A stretch of DNA of 13,977 bases from Caryophanales bacterium (GCA_028726925.1 JAQYPI010000065.1:1-13977); one strand, 5' to 3'. Numbered from the stretch's first letter, positions 1 through 7,068 are shown. Notes: generated by a model not told the origin, from the sequence alone. Translations and numbers: made by a program.

Positions 1-360
1 GAGGACGGTGGAATACGATACCGGGAAGCCGGACGAGACCGTCTTGACCCATATGTCCACGGAGCTCCAATTGTGCTTCCCCGCCTGGTCGTGGAAGCAT
101 TTGACCTTGTAGGCGGCCTTGGGGGAAATCGTCGACGGATGCGGGGTTTTCGGCTTGTGGGAACGGTCCCTCAGGCCATCCTCGCCGAGCTCGTCGAAGC
201 GCCTGAGCCATCGGTAAAGCGAAGGCCTTTTGACGTGGTAATAGGAAAGGACCTTGCGCATCGGCCATCCCGATTCCCGGATCCTCTTGCAGCTGTGCAG
301 CCTCGTCTCGATTAGGTGGGGGGTGTAATTCCTCCCCGGTTGTTGTGGTAGACTATCCAC
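1..360 (-). CDS. IS481-like DDE transposase, N-terminal part (partial)
   Basis: A 120-codon open frame runs off the left edge. The start is GTG at 360-358, chosen because AGAAGGAGG lies five bases upstream (371-366 region) and the upstream ATG at 365-363 is in another frame that stops after 17 codons. Residues about 15-75 form a homeodomain-like helix-turn-helix, with KVLSYYHVKRPSLYRWLRRF followed by the basic stretch GLRDRSHKPKTPHPSTIS. This 'YRWLRRF..LGEDGLRDRS..P' pattern is typical of IS481/IS3-type transposase N-termini. A second HTH-like stretch near SYSTVL begins at the edge. The DDE catalytic domain is outside the window, so whether the enzyme is intact cannot be told. The family (IS481 versus other rve-type) is from memory of the pattern. 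Confidence 0.7.
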   Translation of the reverse strand, partial: MDSLPQQPGRNYTPHLIETRLHSCKRIRESGWPMRKVLSYYHVKRPSLYRWLRRFDELGEDGLRDRSHKPKTPHPSTISPKAAYKVKCFHDQAGKHNWSSVDIWVKTVSSGFPVSYSTVL

Positions 361-440
361 GGCATCCTCCTTCTATGTGTTTCTTGGACGGAAACATTGT
401 AAGGTCAGATGCCTTTTTGCTTTAGGGATTTTGTCTCACA
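1..440 (-). mobile_element. 5' part of an insertion sequence (IS481-like), cut by the window edge
   Basis: The segment carries the start of a transposase read leftwards, its ribosome binding site, and about 80 bp of leader. Reading from the flank into the element, a plausible end is TGTGAGACAA at 440-431; IS3/IS481-type ends commonly begin TG or TGT. The transposase is seen directly. The exact tip is inferred, because the other end and any target duplication lie outside the window. Confidence 0.45.
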
Positions 441-509
441 TCATTTGGAATAGAACAGGTAACAGGAGGGTTTTATAGAATCCTAGGAAGCCCTCGTTTT
501 ATCGTTTCG

Positions 510-539
510 TTAACCCTTTCTTTGGAATCGTCCTACAAT
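510..539 (+). promoter_or_regulatory. Putative promoter of the 567-1898 unit
   Basis: TTAACC at 510-515 and TACAAT at 534-539 are separated by 18 bp, placing a start near 546, just before the AGGAGG at 552-557. The -10 matches five of six consensus bases and the -35 four of six. It lies outside the inferred IS end at 440. Confidence 0.4.
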
Positions 540-566
540 GGGGTTGCATGCAGGAGGTCATTCGAC

Positions 567-1025
567 ATGGCAGAAGAAAAGAAAGAAGCCGTGGAGGCGG
601 AAGTCGTCTCCGAGGAAGAGAAGAAAGAAGGCAAATTCGGGAAATGGTGGAAAGGGGTCAAGAAAAACATCGCCGACTCCACCCTCGAGGCCAAAATCGA
701 AAGCGTCTATAACGATACCCACGAAAGCTTCGAGGTCACCCCGTATGAGGCGGGCCTTTTCGGAGGCAAGACCGTCCATGGCGAAATCAAAGACGGCGTC
801 CTCACCATCTTTGGCAAGGAAGAGATCAAGGTCGCAAGTGTCGTGATCGCCGAGAAGGACAAGAAAGCCTATTACGTCAAATCCGTGGCCCCGAGCAAAG
901 TCAAGATCGCGGTCGATGGCATCGAATACGAACGGGATGGCCAGGATATCGTCCTCGATGAGAACGTCTCCGAGGTCAAGGTCATCAAGGCGGACGGCCG
1001 TTATTTCCTCTATCAAGGCGAATAA
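567..1025 (+). CDS. Hypothetical 152-aa protein, charged N-terminus plus beta-rich domain
   Basis: I do not recognise this family. The ATG at 567 is chosen over an upstream in-frame start at 522 because AGGAGG at 552-557 sits nine bases before it and the -10 box lies inside the longer version. Residues 1-25 are almost all Glu, Lys, Ala and Val. A Lys/Trp/Gly patch (GKWWKGVKK) follows. From about residue 40 to the end there is a domain of alternating hydrophobic and charged residues that reads as beta-strands (VTPYEAGLFGGKTVHGEI, GVLTIFGKEEIKVASVVI). No signal peptide or membrane helix is seen, so it is probably cytoplasmic. It ends 15 bp before the membrane protein gene, so the two are probably cotranscribed. 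A partner role at the membrane is conceivable but unproven. Confidence 0.75.
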   Translation: MAEEKKEAVEAEVVSEEEKKEGKFGKWWKGVKKNIADSTLEAKIESVYNDTHESFEVTPYEAGLFGGKTVHGEIKDGVLTIFGKEEIKVASVVIAEKDKKAYYVKSVAPSKVKIAVDGIEYERDGQDIVLDENVSEVKVIKADGRYFLYQGE

Positions 1026-1040
1026 GGGGTATCGAGGCTC

Positions 1041-1898
1041 ATGAAGATCTTTCTCCTTTGCCTCTTCTTGTTCCTGATCGGCTCGATGCTAGGGTATGGG
1101 CTCGAGGTGCTTTTCCGTCGCTTCGTCTCGGCGAAACGCTGGGTGAACCCGGGCTTCATGAAGGGGCCGTGGCTCCCTTTGTATGGGTTTGGGGTTCTCT
1201 TGATGTTAGGGTTCTGCCTTCTTTTCGAGACCTTGCTCCCGGAGTCGATGCCGTTATATAACCCGAAGGATTTCTTAGGACTAGGATACGAATCCGGGGC
1301 GACCGTCTACGATTTGATTCCCTTGGTTTCCATGGGGGTCGCCATGACGATCCTCGAATTCCTCGCCGGCCTCATCTTCGTCAAGGGATTCCGGGTGAAA
1401 CTATGGGATTATTCGAACCAGAAAGGGAACATCATGGGTATCATCTGCCCCCTCTTTTCGGTCATCTGGTTCGCGGTAGGCGTTATCTATTACTACGGGA
1501 TCCACCCCTTCATGGTGAAAGCCGCGGAGGCATCCTATGCTTTCCTCTTTGGCAGCGACGGGACGGTCGCGAACATCGGTTTCCTGTTCTTCCTCGGGCT
1601 GGTCTATGGGGTGATGCTCGTCGATTTCATCGTATCGACGGGAGTCCTAGGCAAGGCAAGCGCCTACGCGAAATCCTCGAAAGCCATCCAGCGATTCGAG
1701 GAATGGAGAGAGGCTTTCTCTGCGGCAAGCAGGAAAGCCAAAAACGAGGTGAAAGCAAAACTCGGCCTGGACAAGGACGGGAAAAAGATCGGCGGCGAAA
1801 TCAAAAGCAAGATCGATTCCCTTCTTCTCATCAATCCCAGTAAGAAAAACGAAAACGAATCGAATTACGACGAGAACGGGAGACCGACCTCGTTATAG
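1041..1898 (+). CDS. Putative ABC-transporter type IV / CmpB-like membrane protein (PF06541)
   Basis: This 285-aa protein has five predicted membrane helices at about residues 3-22, 44-63, 91-115, 131-153 and 175-199. It shows the conserved marks of PF06541: an early small-residue helix followed by GLEVLFRR, then VNPGFMKGPWLPLYGFG (35-51), and later a glutamate in the third helix followed by an LWDYSNQKGNIMGIICPLFS segment (121-140). The family is widespread in Bacillota and named as a putative ABC-transporter membrane component, though its biochemical role is not established. The C-terminal ~75 residues are a charged, Lys-rich, probably cytoplasmic helical tail (AIQRFEEWREAF...). GAGG precedes the ATG. 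The gene follows the 152-aa gene by 15 bp and no ATPase gene accompanies it. Confidence 0.8.
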   Translation: MKIFLLCLFLFLIGSMLGYGLEVLFRRFVSAKRWVNPGFMKGPWLPLYGFGVLLMLGFCLLFETLLPESMPLYNPKDFLGLGYESGATVYDLIPLVSMGVAMTILEFLAGLIFVKGFRVKLWDYSNQKGNIMGIICPLFSVIWFAVGVIYYYGIHPFMVKAAEASYAFLFGSDGTVANIGFLFFLGLVYGVMLVDFIVSTGVLGKASAYAKSSKAIQRFEEWREAFSAASRKAKNEVKAKLGLDKDGKKIGGEIKSKIDSLLLINPSKKNENESNYDENGRPTSL

Positions 1899-2102
1899 GA
1901 AAAAGAGGCGGGACGTGTATTCGTTTTTCCGATTCGCCTTCAAGAGAATTTCTCTCTTTTGATGCTTGATTTTCAATTGAATAGGCAACTTCAGCAACCC
2001 GGCGGCGCCTTGGTCTCCGTCTTGGGGATTGGGGGCGCCGTCGCATAGGAAAAGCCACCCCCATTCATCCTTCTTACAAGTTCTTGGGCCGAAGCAATCG
2101 GA
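1899..2102. other. Convergent intergenic region with hairpins
   Basis: This gap separates the converging genes ending at 1898 and 2103. It holds GGAAAAA/TTTTTCC (1898-1904 with 1924-1930), a short AGAGAA/TTCTCT palindrome near 1944-1956 followed by CTTTT, and the long GC hairpin at 2000-2043. One or more may end transcription. None is a textbook terminator. Confidence 0.4.
2000..2043. repeat. GC-rich 10-bp inverted repeat
   Basis: CGGCGGCGCC at 2000-2009 pairs with GGCGCCGTCG at 2034-2043 (one G-T pair) around a 24-base loop. Neither side has a T-run, so it is not a standard intrinsic terminator. It sits between convergent genes and may slow or end transcription from either side. Confidence 0.5.
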
Positions 2103-2585
2103 TTATTTCCGGTTTATTTCTTTGCGGTAGGGATTGAACGAAAAGCAATTCCAGACGAAGAAAATGGCAAGCAGATGAACGATCAGACTAAAGATGATTA
2201 ACCCCTCGGTAGACTCGATTAAGGAAAACCAAACATGTTCACCCGCGGCATAGGTAAATGCTTGAAAAAGATAAGTCGCCAAAAGAACCGCCAAACATGC
2301 GATGGATAGCCAAAATACCTCTTTATTTGACTCCGAAATTGGCGTGTGAGAAAGATAAGACTTTCTTATGGCGAAACCCTCGATACAAACCATCGCAATC
2401 AACGGAATGGCAAAGAGGGCAACAAGCGTCAAAGCTGGAAGAAATCCATACCAAGGACAGCTGTTTGCTTCATGATTTGAAGAAACCGCCAAGATGATCG
2501 TCTGAACGGAAAGATAAACCAGAAGAGAAACGCCAATCGCGGTTAGTATAGAAACTGTGACAAGGCTAAAAATCGTTTTTTTCAT
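2103..2585 (-). CDS. Hypothetical four-helix integral membrane protein, 160 aa
   Basis: I do not recognise the family. Four hydrophobic helices are visible at about residues 6-34, 48-70, 90-113 and 124-150. A short loop SSNHEANSCPWYGF lies between the first two, a charged loop (RKSYLSHTPISESNKE) between the second and third, and the C-terminal tail is basic (NPYRKEINRK). The start is supported by GGAAGGAG seven bases upstream and by a near-consensus promoter. The gene is AT-rich compared with the rha genes next to it, and it stands alone with its own promoter and no cotranscribed partner. It could be an accessory gene. No transport motif or enzyme residue can be named. Confidence 0.7.
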   Translation of the reverse strand: MKKTIFSLVTVSILTAIGVSLLVYLSVQTIILAVSSNHEANSCPWYGFLPALTLVALFAIPLIAMVCIEGFAIRKSYLSHTPISESNKEVFWLSIACLAVLLATYLFQAFTYAAGEHVWFSLIESTEGLIIFSLIVHLLAIFFVWNCFSFNPYRKEINRK

Positions 2586-2659
2586 GTTGACTCCTTCCCG
2601 AACATGGAAAGCAAAAACACGATTTGCTTTATCATAATGCCCCCCCTTAGGTTTATGTA

Positions 2660-2686
2660 ATTATACCACTTGTTTTTTTTCGTCAA
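2660..2686 (-). promoter_or_regulatory. Putative promoter of the 160-aa membrane protein gene
   Basis: On the minus strand TTGACG (2686-2681) and a perfect TATAAT (2665-2660) are separated by a 15-bp A-rich spacer. The spacing is two bases shorter than ideal, but the boxes are strong and the region is AT-rich. Confidence 0.6.
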
Positions 2687-2745
2687 TCTCTGGATTCAAA
2701 TAGGCGAGATAGCCAAAAATCCAAATGTCGCGTGCATCAGATCAT

Positions 2746-2787
2746 AAAAAAGAGGCGCGCCCCAAGGAGAAAGCAGGGCGGCGCCTC
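2746..2787 (-). terminator. Rho-independent terminator of the rhaDBA operon
   Basis: Read on the minus strand, GAGGCGC (2787-2781) pairs with GCGCCTC (2758-2752), with further GCCC/GGGC pairing inside across a bulge, followed at once by six T (2751-2746). It lies 21 bp after the rhaA stop. Confidence 0.85.
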
Positions 2788-2807
2788 CGCGCGAAAGCCG
2801 AGATGCC

Positions 2808-4043
2808 TTATTGACGCTTGCTGAGGACGTTTTCCTCGTAAGCGGCGACTTTGTCGTACCAGGACGCGTCTTCTTCGACGCCCTGCTGACGGCAATATTC
2901 TTTCCAGACCTCGTTGTAAGGAAGGTCGCGGATCTCTTCCTGAAGCATGAGCTGCTTCGTATGATCGTAGGTGTCCTGCGCTTCCTTGAGGAGGTTCCAC
3001 GGGGTGCAGAGGGCTTTAAGGACGGCCTTATACATGTTGCGCGAGCCGATGACGATCGCGGCGACGCGGTTGAGGGACCCGTCGAAATAATCGAGGCCGA
3101 CGTAGGTCTTCTTCAGGGCGTCGTTGCGCACGAGCTCGTCGGCGACTTCCTGCAGGTTGTCGTCGAGCTTGAGGACGTGGTCGCTGTCCCAACGGACCGG
3201 GCGCGAGACGTGCAGGGCGAGACGCGGGGAATAAAGGAGGAGGCTCGGGATCTTGTCCGCGACGTTCTCGGTCGGGTGGAAGTGGCCGGTGTCGAGGAGG
3301 CAAAGGACGTTGTTCTTGAGGGCGTAGCCCATGTAGAACTCGTGGGAGCCGACGGTGTAGGATTCGACGCCGATGCCGAAGACCTTGCTCTCGACGGAGA
3401 CGTCCATCGTCGCGCGGTTATAGCCGTCCGCGAGGATCTCGTCGAGGGATTCCTTGAGGCGGGCGCGGGGTCCCCTGCGATCCGCGGGGACTTCTTTGAG
3501 GCCATCGGGGATCCAGATGTTGCAAAGGGCCTTCTGCCCGAGTTCTTTGCCGAAGTATTCCGTGACTTTGAGGGAATTCTTCACGTGCTTGATCCAATAA
3601 TCGCGCACCTCCTTCTCCGGGGAGGAGAGGGTGAGGCCTTCCTTGACCATGGGATGGGAGAAAAGCGTCGGGTTGTAATCAAGACCGAGGCCACGGGCTT
3701 TCGCGTATTCGACCCAGCGGGTGAATTGCTCGGGGCCGATTTCCGCGCGGTCGACGACGTGGTCGCCCGCCTGGTAGATCGCGTGCAGGTTGATCTTCTT
3801 CTTGCCCGGGATGTGGGAGAGGGCCTCATCGAGGTCGGCGGTGAGTTCCTCGAAATTGCGGGCTTTTCCGAAGTGGTCCCCGGTGGATTGGATCCCGCCG
3901 GTAAGGTCGCCGGAATTCTCAAAGCCGGAGACGTCGTCCAGCTGCCAGCAATGGATGGAGACCGTGAGGTCCTTCATCGCGCGGATCGCCTTGCGGGGAT
4001 CGATGCCGTAGCGGCGGAAGGTTTCGATGACGGATGGTTTCAT
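2808..4043 (-). CDS. rhaA: L-rhamnose isomerase RhaA
   Basis: A cytoplasmic, metal-dependent isomerase interconverting L-rhamnose and L-rhamnulose, the first catabolic step. The 411-aa product is full length (E. coli RhaA is about 419 aa). Family-typical segments include VSIHCWQLDDVSGFE (28-42), INLHAIY with DHVVDRAEI, LGLDYNPTLFSHPM, LLDTGHFHPTENVADK and LHVSRPVRWDSDHV. The last two carry His/Asp residues of the metal and sugar site, and GLDYFDGSLNRVAAIVIG follows. The ATG at 4043 is preceded by GAAAGGAA. It is the last gene of rhaD-rhaB-rhaA, six bases after the rhaB stop, and is followed by a strong terminator. Identification is firm from the motifs and the neighbours. Confidence 0.95.
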   Translation of the reverse strand: MKPSVIETFRRYGIDPRKAIRAMKDLTVSIHCWQLDDVSGFENSGDLTGGIQSTGDHFGKARNFEELTADLDEALSHIPGKKKINLHAIYQAGDHVVDRAEIGPEQFTRWVEYAKARGLGLDYNPTLFSHPMVKEGLTLSSPEKEVRDYWIKHVKNSLKVTEYFGKELGQKALCNIWIPDGLKEVPADRRGPRARLKESLDEILADGYNRATMDVSVESKVFGIGVESYTVGSHEFYMGYALKNNVLCLLDTGHFHPTENVADKIPSLLLYSPRLALHVSRPVRWDSDHVLKLDDNLQEVADELVRNDALKKTYVGLDYFDGSLNRVAAIVIGSRNMYKAVLKALCTPWNLLKEAQDTYDHTKQLMLQEEIRDLPYNEVWKEYCRQQGVEEDASWYDKVAAYEENVLSKRQ

Positions 4044-4049
4044 GGTGGT

Positions 4050-5357
4050 TTATTCCTTTCTTAATTGCGATTTGATGTTGCCGAGGGCGGTGGCCTCGAT
4101 GGGGAGGGGGATGACCTTCACGCCGGCTTCTTTCTCGACGAGCTCGTTGAGGAGGGCGTTCTTCGCCCCGCCCCCGACGATCGTGAGGGTGGGGTATTCC
4201 TTGCCGGTCAAAGCGGCTAGATCCCGAAGGGAAGCGCCATAGCACCGCGCGAGGGAGCGATGGACGGAAAGGAGGAGGTCGGCCTCGGAGATAGTATCAT
4301 AACCTTGCTCGCGGAGGGCCGATAAAACCGTGTCCTTCATGGATTTCGGGGCGAGGAAGCGTTCCTCGTTGACGTCGAAGCAGCCTTCAAACGACGAGGT
4401 TCTCGCCATCTCGATCATCGCGGGGAAGGAAAGGCCCATCTCCTTGCTCAGACACTGAAGGATCCAGGTCCCCATGATGTTCTTCTGAAGACGGAAATAA
4501 TCCTTGCCGAATTCGTTGGAATAATTCGCTTTCGCGCTTGCTTCCGAGGTGAGGGAGGTCGGGCGCTTGACCCCGAGCAAACTCCACGTCCCGGAAGAGA
4601 TGTAGGCGACGTCGTTTGGGAGGTCGAGCCCGTCGATCGCCGCGGCGGTGTCGTGGGTCGGGCAAAGGACGACGGGGATGTCTCCCCCGACTTCCCGGAC
4701 GATCTCGGGTTTGAGGTTCCCGACAAGCGTCCCTTGTTTTTTCACGTTCTTGAAGAGGTCAATGGGGAGGCCGAGGGTATCAAAGATCTCTTTCGATGGT
4801 TCCCCGGTCCGCGGGTCGAAAAGGCCCGTGGTGCCGGCGTTGGTCCATTCCTTGACCTTCTTCCCGGTCAGGCGGTACATGAGGTATTCGGGGAGCATGA
4901 GGAGGTCGGTCACGCCTTCGAGGCGCCCCGCCTTCTTGTCCGCGTAAAGCTGGTAGATCGTGTTGAAGGAGGCGTATTGGATGCCCGTGATCGCGTAGAG
5001 GCGAGAGAAGGGGATGAGGGAATGGACTTCCTCAATCGGCCCTTTCGTGCGTTCATCGCGATAGCAATAGCACGGCTTCACGGGCTCGTCGCCCTTGAGG
5101 AGGACGTAATCGACCCCCCAGGTATCGACGGAAAGGCTCTCGATATCCGGGCAAGCCGCGATGGCTTTGCGGATGCCGATCACGATTTCTTCGAAGAGGC
5201 GATCGACGTCCCAGACGAGGTGGCCATCTTGGATTTCGTAGCCATTCGGGAAACGATGGACCTCGGTAAGCGAAACCTCCCCGGACGGGAGTTCCGTGCC
5301 GAGGATGGCCCTGCCGGAGGAGGCGCCGAGATCGATCGCGAGGACGGTTCTTGCCAT
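4050..5357 (-). CDS. rhaB: Rhamnulokinase RhaB (FGGY kinase), short C-terminus
   Basis: Phosphorylates L-rhamnulose to L-rhamnulose 1-phosphate with ATP. FGGY-kinase marks are present: the N-terminal phosphate loop AIDLGASSGRAILG (7-20), SVDTWGVDYVLL (77-88), CPTHDTAAAIDGL with the likely catalytic base Asp236, the SSGTWSLLGVKR strand (254-265), and the second nucleotide loop VGGGAKN (394-400). The protein stops at residue 435, right after EATALGNIKSQLRKE. Rhamnulokinases usually run tens of residues beyond the EATA.GN motif (E. coli RhaB is about 489 aa), so the last helical part looks missing. The ATG is one base after the rhaD stop, with AAAGGAA upstream inside rhaD. This tight spacing suggests translational coupling. 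Confidence 0.93.
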   Translation of the reverse strand: MARTVLAIDLGASSGRAILGTELPSGEVSLTEVHRFPNGYEIQDGHLVWDVDRLFEEIVIGIRKAIAACPDIESLSVDTWGVDYVLLKGDEPVKPCYCYRDERTKGPIEEVHSLIPFSRLYAITGIQYASFNTIYQLYADKKAGRLEGVTDLLMLPEYLMYRLTGKKVKEWTNAGTTGLFDPRTGEPSKEIFDTLGLPIDLFKNVKKQGTLVGNLKPEIVREVGGDIPVVLCPTHDTAAAIDGLDLPNDVAYISSGTWSLLGVKRPTSLTSEASAKANYSNEFGKDYFRLQKNIMGTWILQCLSKEMGLSFPAMIEMARTSSFEGCFDVNEERFLAPKSMKDTVLSALREQGYDTISEADLLLSVHRSLARCYGASLRDLAALTGKEYPTLTIVGGGAKNALLNELVEKEAGVKVIPLPIEATALGNIKSQLRKE

Positions 5358-5358
5358 G

Positions 5359-6153
5359 TCAGTCGATGATTCCTTTGCGGTATTCGATATGGAAGGCTTT
5401 CGCGATTTCCTTCAGGTTGTCGTTAGAAATGGACTGGAGGACTTTCTTGTCCGCGATGAGCATGTAGATCTCCGCGGCTTTCTCGATCGTCTCGATGAGG
5501 CCATAGGCTTCGTCAAGGTCCTTGCCGGTGCAGAAGAGGCCGTGTTGCGCCCAGACGACGGAACGGTAGCTATCCATCTTCTCGGCGGTCGCTAGACCGA
5601 TCTCCGTGCCCCCGCAGAGCATCCAGGGGAGGACGGCGACGCCTTCGGGGAAGACGACGATCGATTCCGTCTGCATCTTCCAGAGGATTTCCGTGAAGCG
5701 GGCGCTGTCGAGGGGGACAACGTGGGTCATCGCGATGAGGTTCGTGGGGTGGCAGTGCATGACGACGCGGTGAAGCGGGTCTTTCGCGAGGCGCTTGGCG
5801 TGGCAAAGCAGGTGGGTCGGGGCTTCCGAGGTCGGGCTGCCACCGGTTTTATAGCCCCAAAGGAGGCGAAGGGTATGGGCGTCTTCGACGCGGACGATGC
5901 CGAGGTTCGTCTCGGGGTCCTTCTCGCAGTTTTTGAAATATTTGCCGGTGCCGGTGATCACGAAATACTTGCCGACGAGGGGAGAAAGGTCGCAATCGGG
6001 ATAGGCGAAGGAGCGGAGGTTGCTATCAAGAGGGCAGACCTCGGCGACTTCTTCTTCCGTAGCGATATAGGAAAGGTTCCCGCCATTCCTTTCATCCCAG
6101 CCATGGTTGTAAAGATGGCTCAAGATATCCGTGACTTGTTCAATGAGTTTCAT
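5359..6153 (-). CDS. rhaD: Rhamnulose-1-phosphate aldolase RhaD (class II, zinc)
   Basis: Cleaves L-rhamnulose 1-phosphate to dihydroxyacetone phosphate and L-lactaldehyde. The 264-aa protein fits the class II aldolase/adducin family and is close to E. coli RhaD (about 274 aa). GGNLSYI (24-30) and ITGTGKYF (66-73) form the phosphate-binding part. Glu110 in TSEAPTHLLCH is the likely catalytic glutamate. His133 and His135 (HCHPTN) and His204 (WAQHGLF) match the three zinc-binding histidines. It is the first gene of the operon. The ATG at 6153 has no in-frame alternative start close by; AAGGAG is about 14 bases upstream, longer than ideal spacing. Confidence 0.94.
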   Translation of the reverse strand: MKLIEQVTDILSHLYNHGWDERNGGNLSYIATEEEVAEVCPLDSNLRSFAYPDCDLSPLVGKYFVITGTGKYFKNCEKDPETNLGIVRVEDAHTLRLLWGYKTGGSPTSEAPTHLLCHAKRLAKDPLHRVVMHCHPTNLIAMTHVVPLDSARFTEILWKMQTESIVVFPEGVAVLPWMLCGGTEIGLATAEKMDSYRSVVWAQHGLFCTGKDLDEAYGLIETIEKAAEIYMLIADKKVLQSISNDNLKEIAKAFHIEYRKGIID

Positions 6154-6172
6154 GATTTGGTAAGTGGCTCCT

Positions 6173-6213
6173 TGTATACAGGTACATTATAGTTTTTCGT
6201 GGTTAAATTTGAA
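6173..6213 (-). promoter_or_regulatory. Putative rhaDBA promoter
   Basis: On the minus strand a perfect TATAAT lies at 6191-6186. TTCAAA at 6213-6208 is a weak -35 with a 16-bp spacer. Transcription would begin near 6179, at the palindrome TGTATACA (6173-6180), leaving a leader of about 26 bases with AAGGAG. Confidence 0.5.
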
Positions 6214-6290
6214 TAAATTTGACAATTTTAGAAATAATGTTAGTATATTTCCATAATTTTTTGTCATTTTTCTCAAAAATTGTCATCCTT
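6204..6290. promoter_or_regulatory. Repeated TTGTCA / TAAATTTGA motifs, candidate rha operators
   Basis: TAAATTTGA occurs at 6204-6212 and 6214-6222, exactly one helical turn apart. TGACAATTTT (6220-6229) is matched in inverse by AAAATTGTCA at 6275-6284. TTGTCAT occurs directly at 6261-6267 and 6280-6286. The first group overlaps the regulator's -35 box and abuts the rhaDBA -35. The others sit in the regulator's leader. The pattern fits binding by the adjacent DeoR-type protein, which is inference. Confidence 0.5.
6219..6246 (+). promoter_or_regulatory. Putative promoter of the DeoR-family gene
   Basis: Perfect TTGACA at 6219-6224, 16-bp spacer, TAGTAT at 6241-6246. A start near 6253 would leave a leader of about 45 bases. 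Confidence 0.6.
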
Positions 6291-6297
6291 TACCACC

Positions 6298-7059
6298 ATG
6301 ATCATTGAAGAGCGTTACCGAAAAATCCTCGACATCGTGAAAGAGAAGCGAACCGTGAGCTACGCGGAGCTCGCCTCCCTCCTTTATTGCTCCATGTCGA
6401 CCGCCCGGCGAGACGTCGAGGCGATGAGCCAGCGCAACCTCATCGAGAAAGTCCATAACGGCGCAGCCTATATCGAGGGCAACGCGAGCGAGTCCCCCTC
6501 CCTCATCCGCGAATCCGAGCACGTCCGCGAGAAACGGGCGATCGCCGCCCTCGCGAAGCGATTCGTGACCCCCGGCATCACGATGTTCCTCGATTCCTCG
6601 ACGACCTGCGCCCAGCTCATCCCCTACATGAACGGCATCCCGAACCTCGTCGCGATCACCAACGGGCTCGAGAACGCCTTGCTGCTTTCCACGAACGGGG
6701 TCGAGGTTTACATGCCGGGAGGGATGCTCTTCCCGCGCAACAACGCCATCACGGGCGCGGAAACCCTCGCGTTTTTAAGCCGTTATGCGCCGGATGTGTT
6801 CTTCTTCTCGACGAGGGGGCTTTCTCTCGACGGAAGGCTAAGCGAAGGCAACGACTCGACGCGTGCCACGAAAGGGGCGATGCTTCGAAAGGCGAAACGG
6901 AAGATCCTTCTTATCGACTCCTCCAAATTCGACAAGACCTTTTTCGCCGAAAGCGGCACCCTCGCGGACGTGGATGTCCTCGTGACGGATGCCCCCTTGC
7001 CCGATGAGCTCCAAGCCCTATGTTCTTCTCTTGGGGTTGAGGTGCTGTGGCCCGAATAA
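6298..7059 (+). CDS. DeoR-family transcriptional regulator, probable rhamnose regulator
   Basis: The ATG at 6298 gives a 253-aa protein. An in-frame TTG at 6280 would add six residues but gains no better ribosome site. Neither start has a visible Shine-Dalgarno sequence. The N-terminal winged HTH (about residues 1-55) includes ERYRKILDIVKEKRTVSYAE and the recognition region STARRDVEAM. The C-terminal DeoR sensor domain shows FLDSSTTCAQL, ITNGLENALLL, MPGG and KRKILLIDSSKFDK, which usually binds a phosphorylated sugar. It is divergent from rhaDBA across a 144-bp spacer rich in repeated motifs, so an effector such as rhamnulose 1-phosphate is likely. Bacillus subtilis RhaR is a DeoR-family rha regulator, whereas enteric bacteria use AraC-type RhaR/RhaS. 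The specific role is inferred from context. Confidence 0.88.
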   Translation: MIIEERYRKILDIVKEKRTVSYAELASLLYCSMSTARRDVEAMSQRNLIEKVHNGAAYIEGNASESPSLIRESEHVREKRAIAALAKRFVTPGITMFLDSSTTCAQLIPYMNGIPNLVAITNGLENALLLSTNGVEVYMPGGMLFPRNNAITGAETLAFLSRYAPDVFFFSTRGLSLDGRLSEGNDSTRATKGAMLRKAKRKILLIDSSKFDKTFFAESGTLADVDVLVTDAPLPDELQALCSSLGVEVLWPE

Positions 7060-7068
7060 AGAGAAAGT

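Noticed and set aside
522..566. A 15-residue longer start for the 152-aa protein.
   Set aside because: The -10 box and AGGAGG lie within this stretch and point to 567.
2811..4064. A 417-codon open frame on the plus strand opposite rhaA.
   Set aside because: It is antisense to a firmly identified gene. Its composition (Val, Asp, Glu and Gly runs) mirrors the complementary codons of GC-rich rhaA, and no ribosome site or family match is seen.
4653..5369. A 238-codon plus-strand frame opposite rhaB.
   Set aside because: Shadow of rhaB codon use; no motif, and rhaB is certain on the other strand.
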